A stretch of 64,000 nucleotides of DNA from Polaribacter septentrionalilitoris (lineage in GTDB: Bacteria; Bacteroidota; Bacteroidia; Flavobacteriales; Flavobacteriaceae). Shown in pieces: positions 1 to 10,400 of the stretch (its first letter is position 1; the number at the start of each line of letters is the position of its first letter). The stretch is taken from positions 124,001 through 188,000 of the forward strand of contig NZ_VRMJ01000033.1 in assembly GCF_009832745.1 (NCBI RefSeq), read 5' to 3'. The translations under genes were made by a program, and so were the position numbers. The notes beneath the pieces are model-generated. The model did not search any database, was not told where the DNA came from, and saw nothing but the letters and a program-made list of their open reading frames with translations.

Positions 1-87
1 AAATTATATAATTATATATTGAAAATTTCAATACATGTTTTCCTCCAATTTTCAAATAGGTTAAAAAAGAAGCAAAGGTTAAATCAA

Positions 88-1929
88 TTACTTTTTTTTT
101 CCTCCCAAAATATTGTTTTCTAAATTTACGTCCGCCATTAATCCACTTTTATCAATAATTACAGATTTTACTGGTTTCGCAGCTTCAAAAGAATAGGTAG
201 GGTATGCCCAACCCCAATCTTTTAAAATAGTAGCAGAAGTAGGTTTGTTACCTCTCATCATTTCTAAAGCAATGTTAAAACTTTCTTTACTACCATCTGT
301 GTAAGTAACCTCAACATCAATTGGCATAGGCATTTGTCCTATTCTTTCTAAAGTTACGGTTTTATCATCAACAGATTTTACTCCATAATCAATAGTATGT
401 GTAGTTTGCGTCCACTCATTCAAATACCAATCTAAATGAATACCAGAAACTTTTTCCATTGAGCGTTTAATATCATTTGGTCTTGGATGTTTAAAACTAA
501 AATCTGTAAAGTATTTTTTTAATCCTTTGGCTACATTATCAGAACCAATTACATACTCTAATTGAGATAAGAAAATATTTCCTTTTGAGTAGCTACCTGT
601 GCTGTAAGCTCTATTGGTGTGATATCTATCAGCATGTGTAGATAGCGATTCTTCGTTAGCAGCTTTTACTAATTTTCTGTAACCTTTATAAGAACTAGCT
701 CCTGTATTCTTTAATCCTTTCTTTAAAATTTCATTAGAGGCTTTTCCAGAAATATAGGTTGTAAATCCTTCATCCATCCAAGGATGTAAACTTTCGTTAG
801 AGGCTAACAAAAATTGGAACCAAGTGTGCGCCATTTCGTGCGCGGTAACGCCAAATAAGCTTCCAAATTTACGTTTACCTGTTATTAAAGTAGACATCGC
901 ATATTCCATTCCGCCATCACCTCCTTGAATCACAGAATATTGTTTATAAGGATATTGACCAACATTTTCGCTAAAATAAGTCATCAACTCTGCAGTTTTA
1001 GGCTGTAAATCTTTCCAGTTTTTTAAATAACTAGCACTTAAAGTCTTTTTGTACAAGAAGTGTAAGTCAATTCCGTTTTCCATTTTTAAAACATCATGAT
1101 TATATTCTGGATCAGCTGCCCACATAAAATCGTGCACATTTGGTGCTTTAAAATGCCATGATAATTTTTCTGTATTTGGTAGGTTTAATGGTTTTGTTTT
1201 GTCTTCATAACCATGCCCTATTTCTTGTGGGTTTTGCAAATATCCAGTACCACCTACTGTGTAATTTTTATCTATATGAATGGTTACATCAAAATCACCC
1301 CAAACTCCGTGAAATTCTCTTGCAATATATGGTGGTGTATGCCAACCTTGAAAATCATATTCTGCTAATTTTGGATACCATTGAGACATTGATAGTGCAA
1401 CACCTTCTTTACTGTTTCTTCCAGAACGACGAATTTGAATTGGAACTTGTGCTTCAAAATCCATCTCTAAAGTAACACTCTCACCAGATTTTATAGGTTG
1501 ATTTAAAGTTACCTCTAAAATAGTTCCTACTGTTTCATGCGATACAGCTACTCCGTTTTGTTTTAACGCATTTACTTTAATATACCCAATTTCATCAGGT
1601 TTTAATTTGCTAATTCTATCTCCAATTTTTTTGCTTGGATCTTTGATATTTAGCGAACGTACATCCATTTGAGAACCCGGTTGAAATGCATTAAAATACA
1701 AGTGATAAAACACTTTTTTTAAATCATCTGGAGAGTTATTTGTATAAACTAATGTTTGCTTTCCTTTGTATTGATAGTTGTTTACATTCATATCAATATC
1801 CATCGTATAATCTACATGTTGTTGCCAATACGTTTTTTGAGTATTGACTTGACTAGAAATGATATCTTTTTTTGGTCCACAAGCAACTAATAAGATTGCT
1901 GTGCATACAAAGAATACTGTTTTTTTCAT
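88..1929 (-). CDS. M1 family metallopeptidase, lipoprotein
   Basis: This gene encodes a 613-residue zinc metallopeptidase of the M1 (gluzincin) family, which removes N-terminal residues from peptides. The zinc site is visible as HEMAH at residues 364-368 with the third ligand Glu387 in WMDEGF, 19 residues after the second His, as the family requires. The upstream exopeptidase motif reads GGMEYA instead of the classical GAMEN. The N-terminus is a lipoprotein signal peptide ending LLVACG, so the protein probably sits in the envelope facing the periplasm or surface. It lies just downstream of the subtilisin-like gene (10 bp gap), suggesting co-transcription. Family assignment is firm; the peptide substrate is not known. 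Confidence 0.93.
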   Translation of the reverse strand: MKKTVFFVCTAILLVACGPKKDIISSQVNTQKTYWQQHVDYTMDIDMNVNNYQYKGKQTLVYTNNSPDDLKKVFYHLYFNAFQPGSQMDVRSLNIKDPSKKIGDRISKLKPDEIGYIKVNALKQNGVAVSHETVGTILEVTLNQPIKSGESVTLEMDFEAQVPIQIRRSGRNSKEGVALSMSQWYPKLAEYDFQGWHTPPYIAREFHGVWGDFDVTIHIDKNYTVGGTGYLQNPQEIGHGYEDKTKPLNLPNTEKLSWHFKAPNVHDFMWAADPEYNHDVLKMENGIDLHFLYKKTLSASYLKNWKDLQPKTAELMTYFSENVGQYPYKQYSVIQGGDGGMEYAMSTLITGKRKFGSLFGVTAHEMAHTWFQFLLASNESLHPWMDEGFTTYISGKASNEILKKGLKNTGASSYKGYRKLVKAANEESLSTHADRYHTNRAYSTGSYSKGNIFLSQLEYVIGSDNVAKGLKKYFTDFSFKHPRPNDIKRSMEKVSGIHLDWYLNEWTQTTHTIDYGVKSVDDKTVTLERIGQMPMPIDVEVTYTDGSKESFNIALEMMRGNKPTSATILKDWGWAYPTYSFEAAKPVKSVIIDKSGLMADVNLENNILGGKKK

Positions 1930-1939
1930 TTTTTAATAT

Positions 1940-3655
1940 TTATTTAGTTTTTCCATTTACCATTCTATCCGCCATTTTTAAAGCGTTATAGGCATTTACT
2001 ATTCTTCCTGAAACTGACAACTCTGAGAAAGGTACAGTATCCATAGGTGCTCCTGGTTTTACCACATTCATATCAATTTTTGTCCCAGAGTTCATTAAAA
2101 TTCTTTTTACTTGACTTGCAGATAATTGCGGATAATAAGAACGTATTAAAGCCGCCACTCCAGAAACTGCTGGTGCTGCCATTGAGGTTCCACTCACAGC
2201 TTCATACTCATTTTTAGGTACAGTTGAGTAAATCTCATCTCCAGGAGCAAAAACATCTACATTTATTTTACCATAATTAGAAAAGTTTGCCACCAGCTTT
2301 TTACTGTAATACGGACTTGTAGCACCAATAGTAATAACATTATCTACAAATTCTGATAGTAGATCTTTAGAATCTGAAGGATATGTATATCTTTTATCTA
2401 AATTTTTAGAGTCATTTCCTGCTGCATTAACGATTAAAACATCTTTTTCGGCAGCATATTTTATAGCGTCAAAAACCCATTCTTTATTTGGAGAAAAACG
2501 TTTACCAAAACTTGTGTTGATAATTTTAGCGCCATTGTCTACAGCATAACGTATTCCTAGAGCTACATCTTTATCATGTTCATCACCATCAGGAACAACT
2601 CTTACTGTCATTATTTTTACGTTGTTTGCAACTCCATTAACTCCTAAATTATTATTTCTTGTTGCAGCAGTAATTCCAGCAACATGTGTTCCATGCATTT
2701 CTAAATCTTTAGAACCTATTACATTATTGTTTCCATAATATTTGTCGTTAATATCATACAAATCATCTCCCATAGATTGACGACTGTTAAAGTCTAAATC
2801 ATAACCTTTTTTTATTTTGTACAGGTTTTTCTTTACCTCGTTTGCATTTTTCCTAAATTCGTCTAATTCGCTTTCCACAACATCTCTTTCTAACAAACTA
2901 GCAACATCAGCAATTTGCATCGCTAATTTGATACTTTTAGGTCGCAACCCTTTTAAATCTTTTGCTGTGAATTCTTTTTTACCTAAAAATTTTCGAACGG
3001 CATTAAAATGCTCTTTTATTTGATTAAGTCTCTCTAAAGTTTCTTCTACATTTGCAATTTCATCTTCGTTCTTTTCTATGCTTTTTTGATATTCTTCTTT
3101 TAATTTTAAAAATTGCTTAAATTCTTTTTTATCTTTTTGAGCAATTTCTGAAGCTTTTTTATTACCAAATTTTTCGATTCCTTTTTTTACAATTCTTGTG
3201 ATTTCTAGTTGGTCTGCATTTACAATTTTACCTGATGTGTTTCCTAAAAAATTCCACCCGTAAACATCATCTACATAACCATTACCATCATCGTCTTTAC
3301 CATTGTTTGGAATTTCTTTAGGGTTTACCCAAAGAACATCTTTTAAGTCTTCGTGTTCTATATCTACCCCAGAATCTGCAATTGCAACAATAACGTTGAC
3401 TCCTTTTTTACCTTCTAAAAATTGATATGCTTTGGCAATACTCATTCCAGGAATGGTATCTTTTTTTAAGTCGGCATGACCCCAAACCAACATTTCATCA
3501 TTAGAAAGAGGTATTTTTTTGGGAGGAAGATTAATGATTTCATTAGAACCTTTGGGTACTGAAATTGTATTTATGGAAGATTTACAACTAGTAAAAACAA
3601 AAAATAAAATCGATATTTTAATAAAAAAATAATTTCTAACTACTAATCTACTCAT
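1940..3655 (-). CDS. Subtilisin-like (S8) serine protease, lipoprotein
   Basis: This is a subtilase. The catalytic Asp lies in AIADSGVD, the His in HGTHVAG and the Ser in SGTSMAAP (residues about 94, 321 and 491 counted from the start chosen here). The Met at 3655 is preferred over the longer reading from 3685 because it places MSRLVV directly before a lipoprotein signal ending FTSCKSS and overlaps the upstream stop by only 8 bp. About 170 residues rich in Lys and Glu are inserted between the Asp and His motifs (roughly residues 150-310) and look helical or coiled-coil; this makes the enzyme longer than a minimal subtilase. It follows the metallohydrolase gene and precedes the M1 peptidase, so the three may form one transcript. 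Exported proteolysis is the likely role. Confidence 0.92.
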   Translation of the reverse strand: MSRLVVRNYFFIKISILFFVFTSCKSSINTISVPKGSNEIINLPPKKIPLSNDEMLVWGHADLKKDTIPGMSIAKAYQFLEGKKGVNVIVAIADSGVDIEHEDLKDVLWVNPKEIPNNGKDDDGNGYVDDVYGWNFLGNTSGKIVNADQLEITRIVKKGIEKFGNKKASEIAQKDKKEFKQFLKLKEEYQKSIEKNEDEIANVEETLERLNQIKEHFNAVRKFLGKKEFTAKDLKGLRPKSIKLAMQIADVASLLERDVVESELDEFRKNANEVKKNLYKIKKGYDLDFNSRQSMGDDLYDINDKYYGNNNVIGSKDLEMHGTHVAGITAATRNNNLGVNGVANNVKIMTVRVVPDGDEHDKDVALGIRYAVDNGAKIINTSFGKRFSPNKEWVFDAIKYAAEKDVLIVNAAGNDSKNLDKRYTYPSDSKDLLSEFVDNVITIGATSPYYSKKLVANFSNYGKINVDVFAPGDEIYSTVPKNEYEAVSGTSMAAPAVSGVAALIRSYYPQLSASQVKRILMNSGTKIDMNVVKPGAPMDTVPFSELSVSGRIVNAYNALKMADRMVNGKTK

Positions 3656-4496
3656 CAAATACATCAAAAAATTTATAACTCTCATTCAATCTTACTCCTT
3701 TTTCTGTGTGTTTTACAGTACACAGTTCGTTGTGTGCATCGTGCTCTAAAAAGAGATAAAAATTCTTGTCTGCAGCTAAATTTAAAAATGCAGCTTTTTC
3801 TTTCATGGTTAATAAAGGTCTTGTGTCATAACCCATAACGTAAGGCAAAGGAATATGCCCTACAGTAGGTAGTAAATCTGCCATAAAGACAATAGTTTTA
3901 CCTTGATAGGTTAATTTTGGAAGCATTTGCTTTTCTGTATGACCATCTACAAAAAGGACATCAAAACCTATTTGATCATTATAATTTCTATGAATAAAAT
4001 CTAGTTGACCACTTTCTTGTATAGGTTGTATGTTCTCTTTTAAAAAGGATGCTTTTTCTCTTGGGTTAGGTTCTGTAGCCCATTTCCAATGTTTATCATT
4101 AGACCAAAATTTTGCATTTTTAAATGCGGGTTGTAAAAAAGTATGATCAGAATTCCATTCTATAGCTCCACCACAATGATCAAAATGCAAATGGGTTAAG
4201 AAAACATCTGTAATATCATCTCTATGAAAACCAAATTTAGCCAATGAAGTGTCTAAAGAAAAATCTCCAAAAAGATAATAGTAACTAAAAAATTTATCAG
4301 ATTGTTTATCCCCTAAACCTGTATCGATTAATATTAAACGATTTCCGTCTTCTATAAGCATGGATCTCATGCTCATATCTATCATGTTGTTATGGTCTGC
4401 AGGATTGGTTTTTTGCCAAATACTTTTAGGCACAACACCAAACATTGCACCTCCATCTAGTTTAAAATTACCAGTTTCTATAGGATATATCTTCAT
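3648..4496 (-). CDS. Metallo-beta-lactamase-fold hydrolase
   Basis: The 282-residue protein has the HLHFDHCGG zinc-binding signature of the metallo-beta-lactamase fold around residues 101-109. It also has a DTGLGD loop before it and later metal-ligand candidates in FVDGHTE and FMADLLP. There is no signal peptide, so it is cytoplasmic. Overall layout resembles the YtnP/quorum-quenching lactonase-like group, but members of this fold hydrolyse many different esters, lactones and thioesters, so no substrate is named. The 3' end overlaps the subtilase start by 8 bp. A 158-bp gap separates it from the next upstream gene, so it probably begins the transcript that runs through the two proteases. Confidence 0.85.
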   Translation of the reverse strand: MKIYPIETGNFKLDGGAMFGVVPKSIWQKTNPADHNNMIDMSMRSMLIEDGNRLILIDTGLGDKQSDKFFSYYYLFGDFSLDTSLAKFGFHRDDITDVFLTHLHFDHCGGAIEWNSDHTFLQPAFKNAKFWSNDKHWKWATEPNPREKASFLKENIQPIQESGQLDFIHRNYNDQIGFDVLFVDGHTEKQMLPKLTYQGKTIVFMADLLPTVGHIPLPYVMGYDTRPLLTMKEKAAFLNLAADKNFYLFLEHDAHNELCTVKHTEKGVRLNESYKFFDVFDE

Positions 4497-4654
4497 TCTG
4501 AAAAATTAAGAACACTAAAATTATTAAAAAATAATGATTTAATGATTTTAAAACTCAACTTTGAGCAAACAGAATACAAAGATGTTGAAAATAATACGAG
4601 TTTTTGTTAAGAAAAGTCTAAAGATTTTTTGAAAAAATGCAATATAATAAATAG

Positions 4655-4837
4655 CTATTGAATGGTATAGCTTGGTTTTTTTGAATTATTGTTGATTTTA
4701 ATTTTACTTAAAAATTTAGCAATTTTAATGATAGCAATTACCCCTATAGTTAAACCTAAAATAACAAATACTAATTGATTTTCGAAAATTGATTCTGCAA
4801 GTGTTTCTTGATCTGCTGGTAATATTTGTAAAAACAT
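4655..4837 (-). CDS. Small single-pass membrane protein, unknown function
   Basis: This is a short ORF of about 60 residues from the ATG at 4837. Earlier in-frame starts exist at 4876 (ATG) and 4885 (GTG). The 4837 start is preferred because an A-rich leader with TTTAAAATATTAAAAA precedes it. The protein has an acidic N-terminal stretch, one hydrophobic helix (FVILGLTIGVIAII) and a basic, Asn/Lys-rich tail, which suggests a tail-in-cytoplasm inner-membrane peptide. I do not recognise a family. It stands alone between pbpC and the metallohydrolase gene. Confidence 0.5.
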   Translation of the reverse strand: MFLQILPADQETLAESIFENQLVFVILGLTIGVIAIIKIAKFLSKIKINNNSKKPSYTIQ

Positions 4838-4954
4838 AATTTTTAATATTTTAAATTGTTCCACAAAGGTATACATGAAGTTCACTTATTTTTTGTGTTT
4901 TTCGATTAAATACCTATTCCTTTCGTTAATATGTTAATTACTCTCTTTTAATTA

Positions 4955-7303
4955 TTAATTTTTAATTGTAATCTTTTGCTGGATTTCATTACCAAAACTA
5001 TCAGTAACAGAAATAGTATAATCTCCTGTTTTTGAACTTATAGCCAATTGATGTATCTCTTTAGTTGTTCCTAAAAAATGATGATTTGCATACCAAAATA
5101 AAGTTGCTTCTGGGTTAGAATGCGCTACTTTTAAAATGAGTTCTTTTTGTTTTCCATCAAAATCTTTGGGTAAAAACACAGTGCTTTTCTCAGTAGGATA
5201 AATAAATTTCATTGCGTTTTCTATATTACCTAAACAACCTGATTTATATTTTGGTAAAGAACTATAAAAAGGATTCTGATTCTTGTAATAATACTCCATT
5301 AACGGAGGTAATACAAACCAAGATTTTTGTTTGATATTTTCTAAACTTTCGCAAGAAGTATTGACTTGATAATTTTCTAAAACATCTACATTAACCAAAA
5401 TATGATAGGGACAAGGTTTGGTTTTAAGTCCTGCATTTTGAATGAATTCTTGCTTGGTTTCTTTACAAATTTCTGTGGCTCTATAACCACTTTTTGTACA
5501 AATTTCTACTTTGGTCATTTCGTCAAAAGGGGTTTCAAACCATTCTGATTTTGGTAATTTATCAAACACGTCAAATAAAATAGGTGCTGCTGACTGTACT
5601 CCCACTAAACCTGGTCTTCCTTCTCCATCAGCGTTTCCAACCCAAACACCAACTACAAAATCTTTAGTGGTACCAATTGCCCAAGCATCTCTAAACCCAA
5701 AACTAGTTCCTGTTTTCCAAGCAATTTGTTTTGAAGAATCAAAAAACTCCCAATTCTCTTCTGCATTTGGTCTGTTTACTTCTTTTAAACTCTCGAAAGT
5801 CAAATAAATAGAAGCAGCATCAAAAATAATTTTTTCTGCTGATTTTGAACCAAAATCTACAATTTCATACGCATAAAAAGAAGGTTCTACAAATTCATTT
5901 TTAAAGTACCTACTCGAATTCTGAGTATAATGATTTACTGTTGATGCTAATGATGCGTAGCTTTTACATAAATCCCATAAATTACTTTCTGCACCACCTA
6001 ATGCTAAGGTTAACCCATAATAATCAGGACTTTTCTTAATGTCTCTCAAGTTTAATTCCTTTAAATAATGATGAAATTTTTCCAAGCCAAATTCATTCAA
6101 CATTCTCACAGTTGGCACATTTAACGATTTAGACAATGCCATTTTTGCGGATATAGCTCCAGCATATTTTTTATCAAAATTCTCAGGACGATAGCTCCCA
6201 AAATTTGTTGGAACATCAGCCACCAAAGTATTGGGCAACAACTCTCCTTGATCTAACATTGCAGCGTATAAAAATGGTTTTAAAATACTGCCTGTACTTC
6301 TAGGTTTGTCAATAATATCAACATCTCTTTGGTGTTTTTTTGATGTTGGAGCGTTACCAACATAACTTAACACTTTTCTTGTTTTTACATCCAACACCAA
6401 AACTGCAATGTTGTTGATTCTGTTTTTTGATAATTGATTGTAGTGATTTTTCACAATCAAGTTTGTCTGGTTTTGTAATGTTTTATCTATTGTAGTTTTT
6501 ACAAATTGACCTTTTTTTTCTCTATGAATTCTTTGTAATAAATGTGATGATATTTGCGGTAATCTGTATGGTTTTTGAGGAATTTCTTCTAAAATTGCCA
6601 AATCATGAGTTAATGAATCAATAATTTTATTGGTCAATAGTTTATTTAACAATCGATTTCTTTTAACCAATAATTTTTGTTGATTTTTACCAGGATAAAT
6701 CAATTTTGGTGCATTTGGTAAAACTGCTAACGTTGCAGCTTCTGCCCAAGATAAATCTGATGCTTTTCTGTTGAAAAACCGCCATGAAGCAGCATCTAAA
6801 CCCACAACATTTCCACCAAAAGGTGCGTTAGAACTCCAAAAAGCAAGAATTTCTTCTTTACTAAAACTAAACTCTAATCTTGTGGCTAAAACAAGTTCTT
6901 TCAATTTTTCAAAATAGGTTCTAGGTCTATCATTTCTGCTTAAACGCATTACTTGTTGTGTAATAGTACTTCCACCTCTAACCACTCTACCCTCTTGAAT
7001 ATTTTGTTTCATTGCTTTTACAATTGAAACTGGATTAAACCCAAAATGCTTGTAGAAATGTTCGTCTTCAAACTGAATTAAACAGGTTTTAAATTTTTGA
7101 GGAACTGAATCATTATGAGGAAAACGCCATTGTCCATCTTTAGCAATTAAGGCTCCTAATAATTCACCTTTATCACTTGTAATTACAGTTGATGTTGGCT
7201 TTGTAAATAAATTTTTTGGTAAACAAAACCCATAGAAAATCAGTAGAACAATCAATACAAGAATTCTTTTTTTTCTTTTTAATATGTAGTTTTTGATTTT
7301 CAA
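4955..7303 (-). CDS. pbpC: Penicillin-binding protein 1C
   Basis: This is a 782-residue bifunctional peptidoglycan synthase. An N-terminal membrane anchor (residues 14-26) is followed by a GT51 glycosyltransferase domain with the catalytic Glu79 in FEDEHFYKHFG and the GGSTITQQ motif. A transpeptidase domain comes next, with Ser339-X-X-Lys342 in STGSILKP, SKSLN, and KTGTSFGFRD. The C-terminal ~90 residues form the beta-sandwich extension typical of PBP1C. The gene lies immediately downstream of a bacterial alpha-2-macroglobulin gene, an association widely seen for pbpC; the two are split here only by a palindromic repeat. The PBP and alpha-2-macroglobulin are thought to act together in envelope repair or defence, which is established for the families but untested here. 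Confidence 0.95.
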   Translation of the reverse strand: MKIKNYILKRKKRILVLIVLLIFYGFCLPKNLFTKPTSTVITSDKGELLGALIAKDGQWRFPHNDSVPQKFKTCLIQFEDEHFYKHFGFNPVSIVKAMKQNIQEGRVVRGGSTITQQVMRLSRNDRPRTYFEKLKELVLATRLEFSFSKEEILAFWSSNAPFGGNVVGLDAASWRFFNRKASDLSWAEAATLAVLPNAPKLIYPGKNQQKLLVKRNRLLNKLLTNKIIDSLTHDLAILEEIPQKPYRLPQISSHLLQRIHREKKGQFVKTTIDKTLQNQTNLIVKNHYNQLSKNRINNIAVLVLDVKTRKVLSYVGNAPTSKKHQRDVDIIDKPRSTGSILKPFLYAAMLDQGELLPNTLVADVPTNFGSYRPENFDKKYAGAISAKMALSKSLNVPTVRMLNEFGLEKFHHYLKELNLRDIKKSPDYYGLTLALGGAESNLWDLCKSYASLASTVNHYTQNSSRYFKNEFVEPSFYAYEIVDFGSKSAEKIIFDAASIYLTFESLKEVNRPNAEENWEFFDSSKQIAWKTGTSFGFRDAWAIGTTKDFVVGVWVGNADGEGRPGLVGVQSAAPILFDVFDKLPKSEWFETPFDEMTKVEICTKSGYRATEICKETKQEFIQNAGLKTKPCPYHILVNVDVLENYQVNTSCESLENIKQKSWFVLPPLMEYYYKNQNPFYSSLPKYKSGCLGNIENAMKFIYPTEKSTVFLPKDFDGKQKELILKVAHSNPEATLFWYANHHFLGTTKEIHQLAISSKTGDYTISVTDSFGNEIQQKITIKN

Positions 7304-7323
7304 GCGCTCTAATTTTACCAGTA

Positions 7324-7424
7324 TGTCATTTCGAAATGAGCCTTTTTAGGCGATTGAGAAATCTCATAATAAAAACTAATTCTTTGAGATTTCTCGACTT
7401 CATTTCATTCCGCTCGAAATGACA
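7324..7424. repeat. Palindromic REP-like intergenic repeat
   Basis: The gap between pbpC and the alpha-2-macroglobulin gene contains nested inverted repeats. The outer arms are TGTCATTTCGA (7324-7334) and TCGAAATGACA (7414-7424). The inner arms are GAGAAATCTCA (7356-7366) and TGAGATTTCTC (7385-7395). The words GTCATTTCGA and GAGATTTCTCGACT are typical of dispersed palindromic elements in many Flavobacteriia genomes. The element could fold into a long hairpin in the mRNA and weaken read-through into pbpC. Confidence 0.75.
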
Positions 7425-7442
7425 ATCTAATTTCGACTTTAC

Positions 7443-10400
7443 TTATTTCACAACCTCAACCCAATTCCCTTTTGTTCTTACCAAATAATCATTATCATAC
7501 ATTGCCTCTACTTGAACACCAGGCAAATAATATTTTCCTAAATAAGCAGCATTCAACAAGACTGTAAAGGTTTTTGTTTCTGATTTCTTTTTACTTTCAT
7601 CCAAATCAAAATAGAAATTTACACGATCATCTCTTATATCTGTATAACGTGCTTCACTTTTTGCAGTTGAACCAAAATCGGTAAAACGTGTATTGACAAT
7701 TTCCCATCCTGATGGAAAAATCTGTGTTAAAGCAATATCTTTAACGGTTTCATTTTTAGGATTACTTACTTTAATTTTTGCAATAAAATCTTGACCTTGT
7801 TTTAGGTTAAGTATGTTGATGGTTTTTCCTTTTAAATCAATATAATTTACGCTTACACTCAAACCTCTTCTTTCGGAAATTTCTTCTCCCAATGGTAATT
7901 TACCAGAATTGACAATTCTTACAAAAACTACGTTATTTTCATTATTTTTGATCACTATTTTATTGGTTCCTTTTTGTACAGATATTCTTCTTTGAACTAA
8001 AGAACTGCTGGTTGTAATTTGTTCTCTTTTAGCATTTGAAGTATACTCTACATTTACTGATTTACCACCATTTTTTACCACCATTTTTCCAATAGCTAAT
8101 AAACTAAATGCAGTGGTTTGGGTACTCATCCATCGTTTACTTGATAAATCTTTTGCAATACTTTTGGCTACATTTTTAACTTCTTTGTGATTGGTTATAA
8201 TCATGGTTTCTAGGGCCATTGCTTTATTTCTAGTTGAAGATCCGTAGTTGTAATAATTGTACCCTGCAAAATTCAAATCAGCTTTTTGTAGAATTTCATC
8301 AGCAGCTTCCTTTTGTCCAACCAAAGCATAGGTTGCTGCTAGTCTCCATTTGGCTTCATTAGAAATTAGCTTGAATTCTCTCAACCTGTTCATCGCAGAC
8401 AAATCTGGACTTCCTGCTAAAGCCAACGTATATAATCTGTAAGCTTGTGATACATCTCTTGAATAGCTATTGTATCTTGGTCTCCAATTTCTAGAAACTT
8501 GTTTTTGATATGTAATAAAATTGCTCTTAAATGTCAATGGCAAAACAAATCCTTTTCTTTCTGCTTCTAATAAAAAATGGCCTGCATAACTTGTTCCCCA
8601 ATCGCTAATCTCATTTTCTCCCATCCAATAACTAAGACCTCCATTTGCCTTTTGAAAATTACCTAAACGTGCAATGCCTTGTTCAATATTTCTTTGAATT
8701 TGTGCTTTCTTTTGTGATGACAAATCAAATAAATCTGTTAAAAATAATTGAGGAAAAACACTTGAAGTGGTTTGCTCTACACAACCATGAGGATATTGAA
8801 TTAAATACGCCAATCTTCCTGAAAAATTAATAGCAGGTATTGTTGATATTTCTAAAACTGCATTGTTTGTACCATCTACTCCAAACGTATTAAAATTGAT
8901 TTTTTTTGTTTGATTTCCTTGAATAGTTACATCAATAATTTTTGAAGTAATTGGGTTTGGATTTACCACATCCAACTCTACTTTGTAAGTTGATTTTTCA
9001 CCTCCTCCAGTAGCAATAACCTCAACAGTATTGATACCATTTGCTTTGCGAACATCCAACTCAAAATAGACCATTTTTTCATCTGGCTTAGCAAAATTAA
9101 TCTTCTGATTTTTAGCACCAAGAACTTGAATTCCGTCAGAAGTTTTTACTTGAACAGTAACATTTTTTACCTTTTTGTCCATTGCAAAAACAGAAATTGG
9201 TAAGGTTACTTTCTCTTTGAGAGATAATTTTCTTGGTAATGTTGCTAAAACCATCAATGGTTTTTTAACTGGTGTTGCTTTTTCTGCGTTTCCAAACGCT
9301 TCGTTTTTAATATCGCCAGCAACTACCATTGTTCGCACAGCACCTATATAATTTGGTAGTTTTATTTGATGTGATTTTGTGGATCCTGATGCTAAGTGAA
9401 AAGGTCCTAAAAATTTAACAACAGGTTTAAATCTATTGGCTTTTTGCTTTCTTCCTTTGGCAAGAGAACCATCACCACCAATAGCAAAAACTTGATCTAC
9501 ACTGCCAGAATACGCACCTATTACATCATCAAAAATATCCCAGGTTTTAACTCCTAAAGCTTCTTTAGCGTAAAATTTATCGTAGGCATTTGGTGTTTTA
9601 AATCGCGTTAAATCTAATAATCCTTCTTCCACAATTGCCAAAGTATAAGTCATTGCTTTATCATTCTGCTCAGAAACTTTTACCGTAAATTCTTTTTCTG
9701 GTTGCAATTCAGTTGGCATTGAAATTTGAGGACTTAATTTGGTGGTTGCATCTTCTACTAAAATCGGAATAACACCATATAATCTAATGGGTAAATCATT
9801 TTCTGAAACTTGATGTGGTTGCAACAAAGAAATATTGACAAAGACATTAGGGGTCATTATTTTTGTAATTGGAATTTCTACAGTAGTGGTTCCTTTTTGA
9901 GTTTCTACCCATTTGGTTTCTATAACCTTTGTACCATTTTCTATACTGATTAAAGCACGTCCTTTACTACCAGAAGGAAATGTAATTTTAGCAATTTCAC
10001 CCACATTATAGTTTTCTTTATCTGCAGAAAAAACCAACATTTTAGCGGCTTCTTTATCTCCAGAATTTGAATTCTGCCACCAATTTTTATAAAAATAGGC
10101 TACTCTTCCTGTAGCATGACCACTTTTTTGATCTATTACTCTTATTAAAAAACGACCTCTGTCTTCATCTGGAATATTCAAATTAAAACTTGCTTTTCCT
10201 TTAGAATCTGTCTTGATTTTTAACGTTTTGTATGGTCTGTGATAACTGCTTGAGGTATATCTTGATAAATTATCTTGAGATGAACTCCACCACCAACGCC
10301 ACTGAATTTGATAAATTTGAACTTCTATTTCATCTCTCTGAATTGGATTTCCTTTTTCGTCTACAGAAACAATTGAAAACTGTTGATCTTCATCAGTATA

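Noticed and set aside
1..87. AT-rich palindromic-looking stretch at the window start
   Set aside because: Arms do not pair exactly and low-complexity A/T sequence gives such patterns by chance.
4655..4700. AGCTAT...ATAGCT inverted repeat near the end of the small membrane protein gene
   Set aside because: The arms are only 6 bp and lie partly in coding sequence, with no U-tract placed to act as a terminator.
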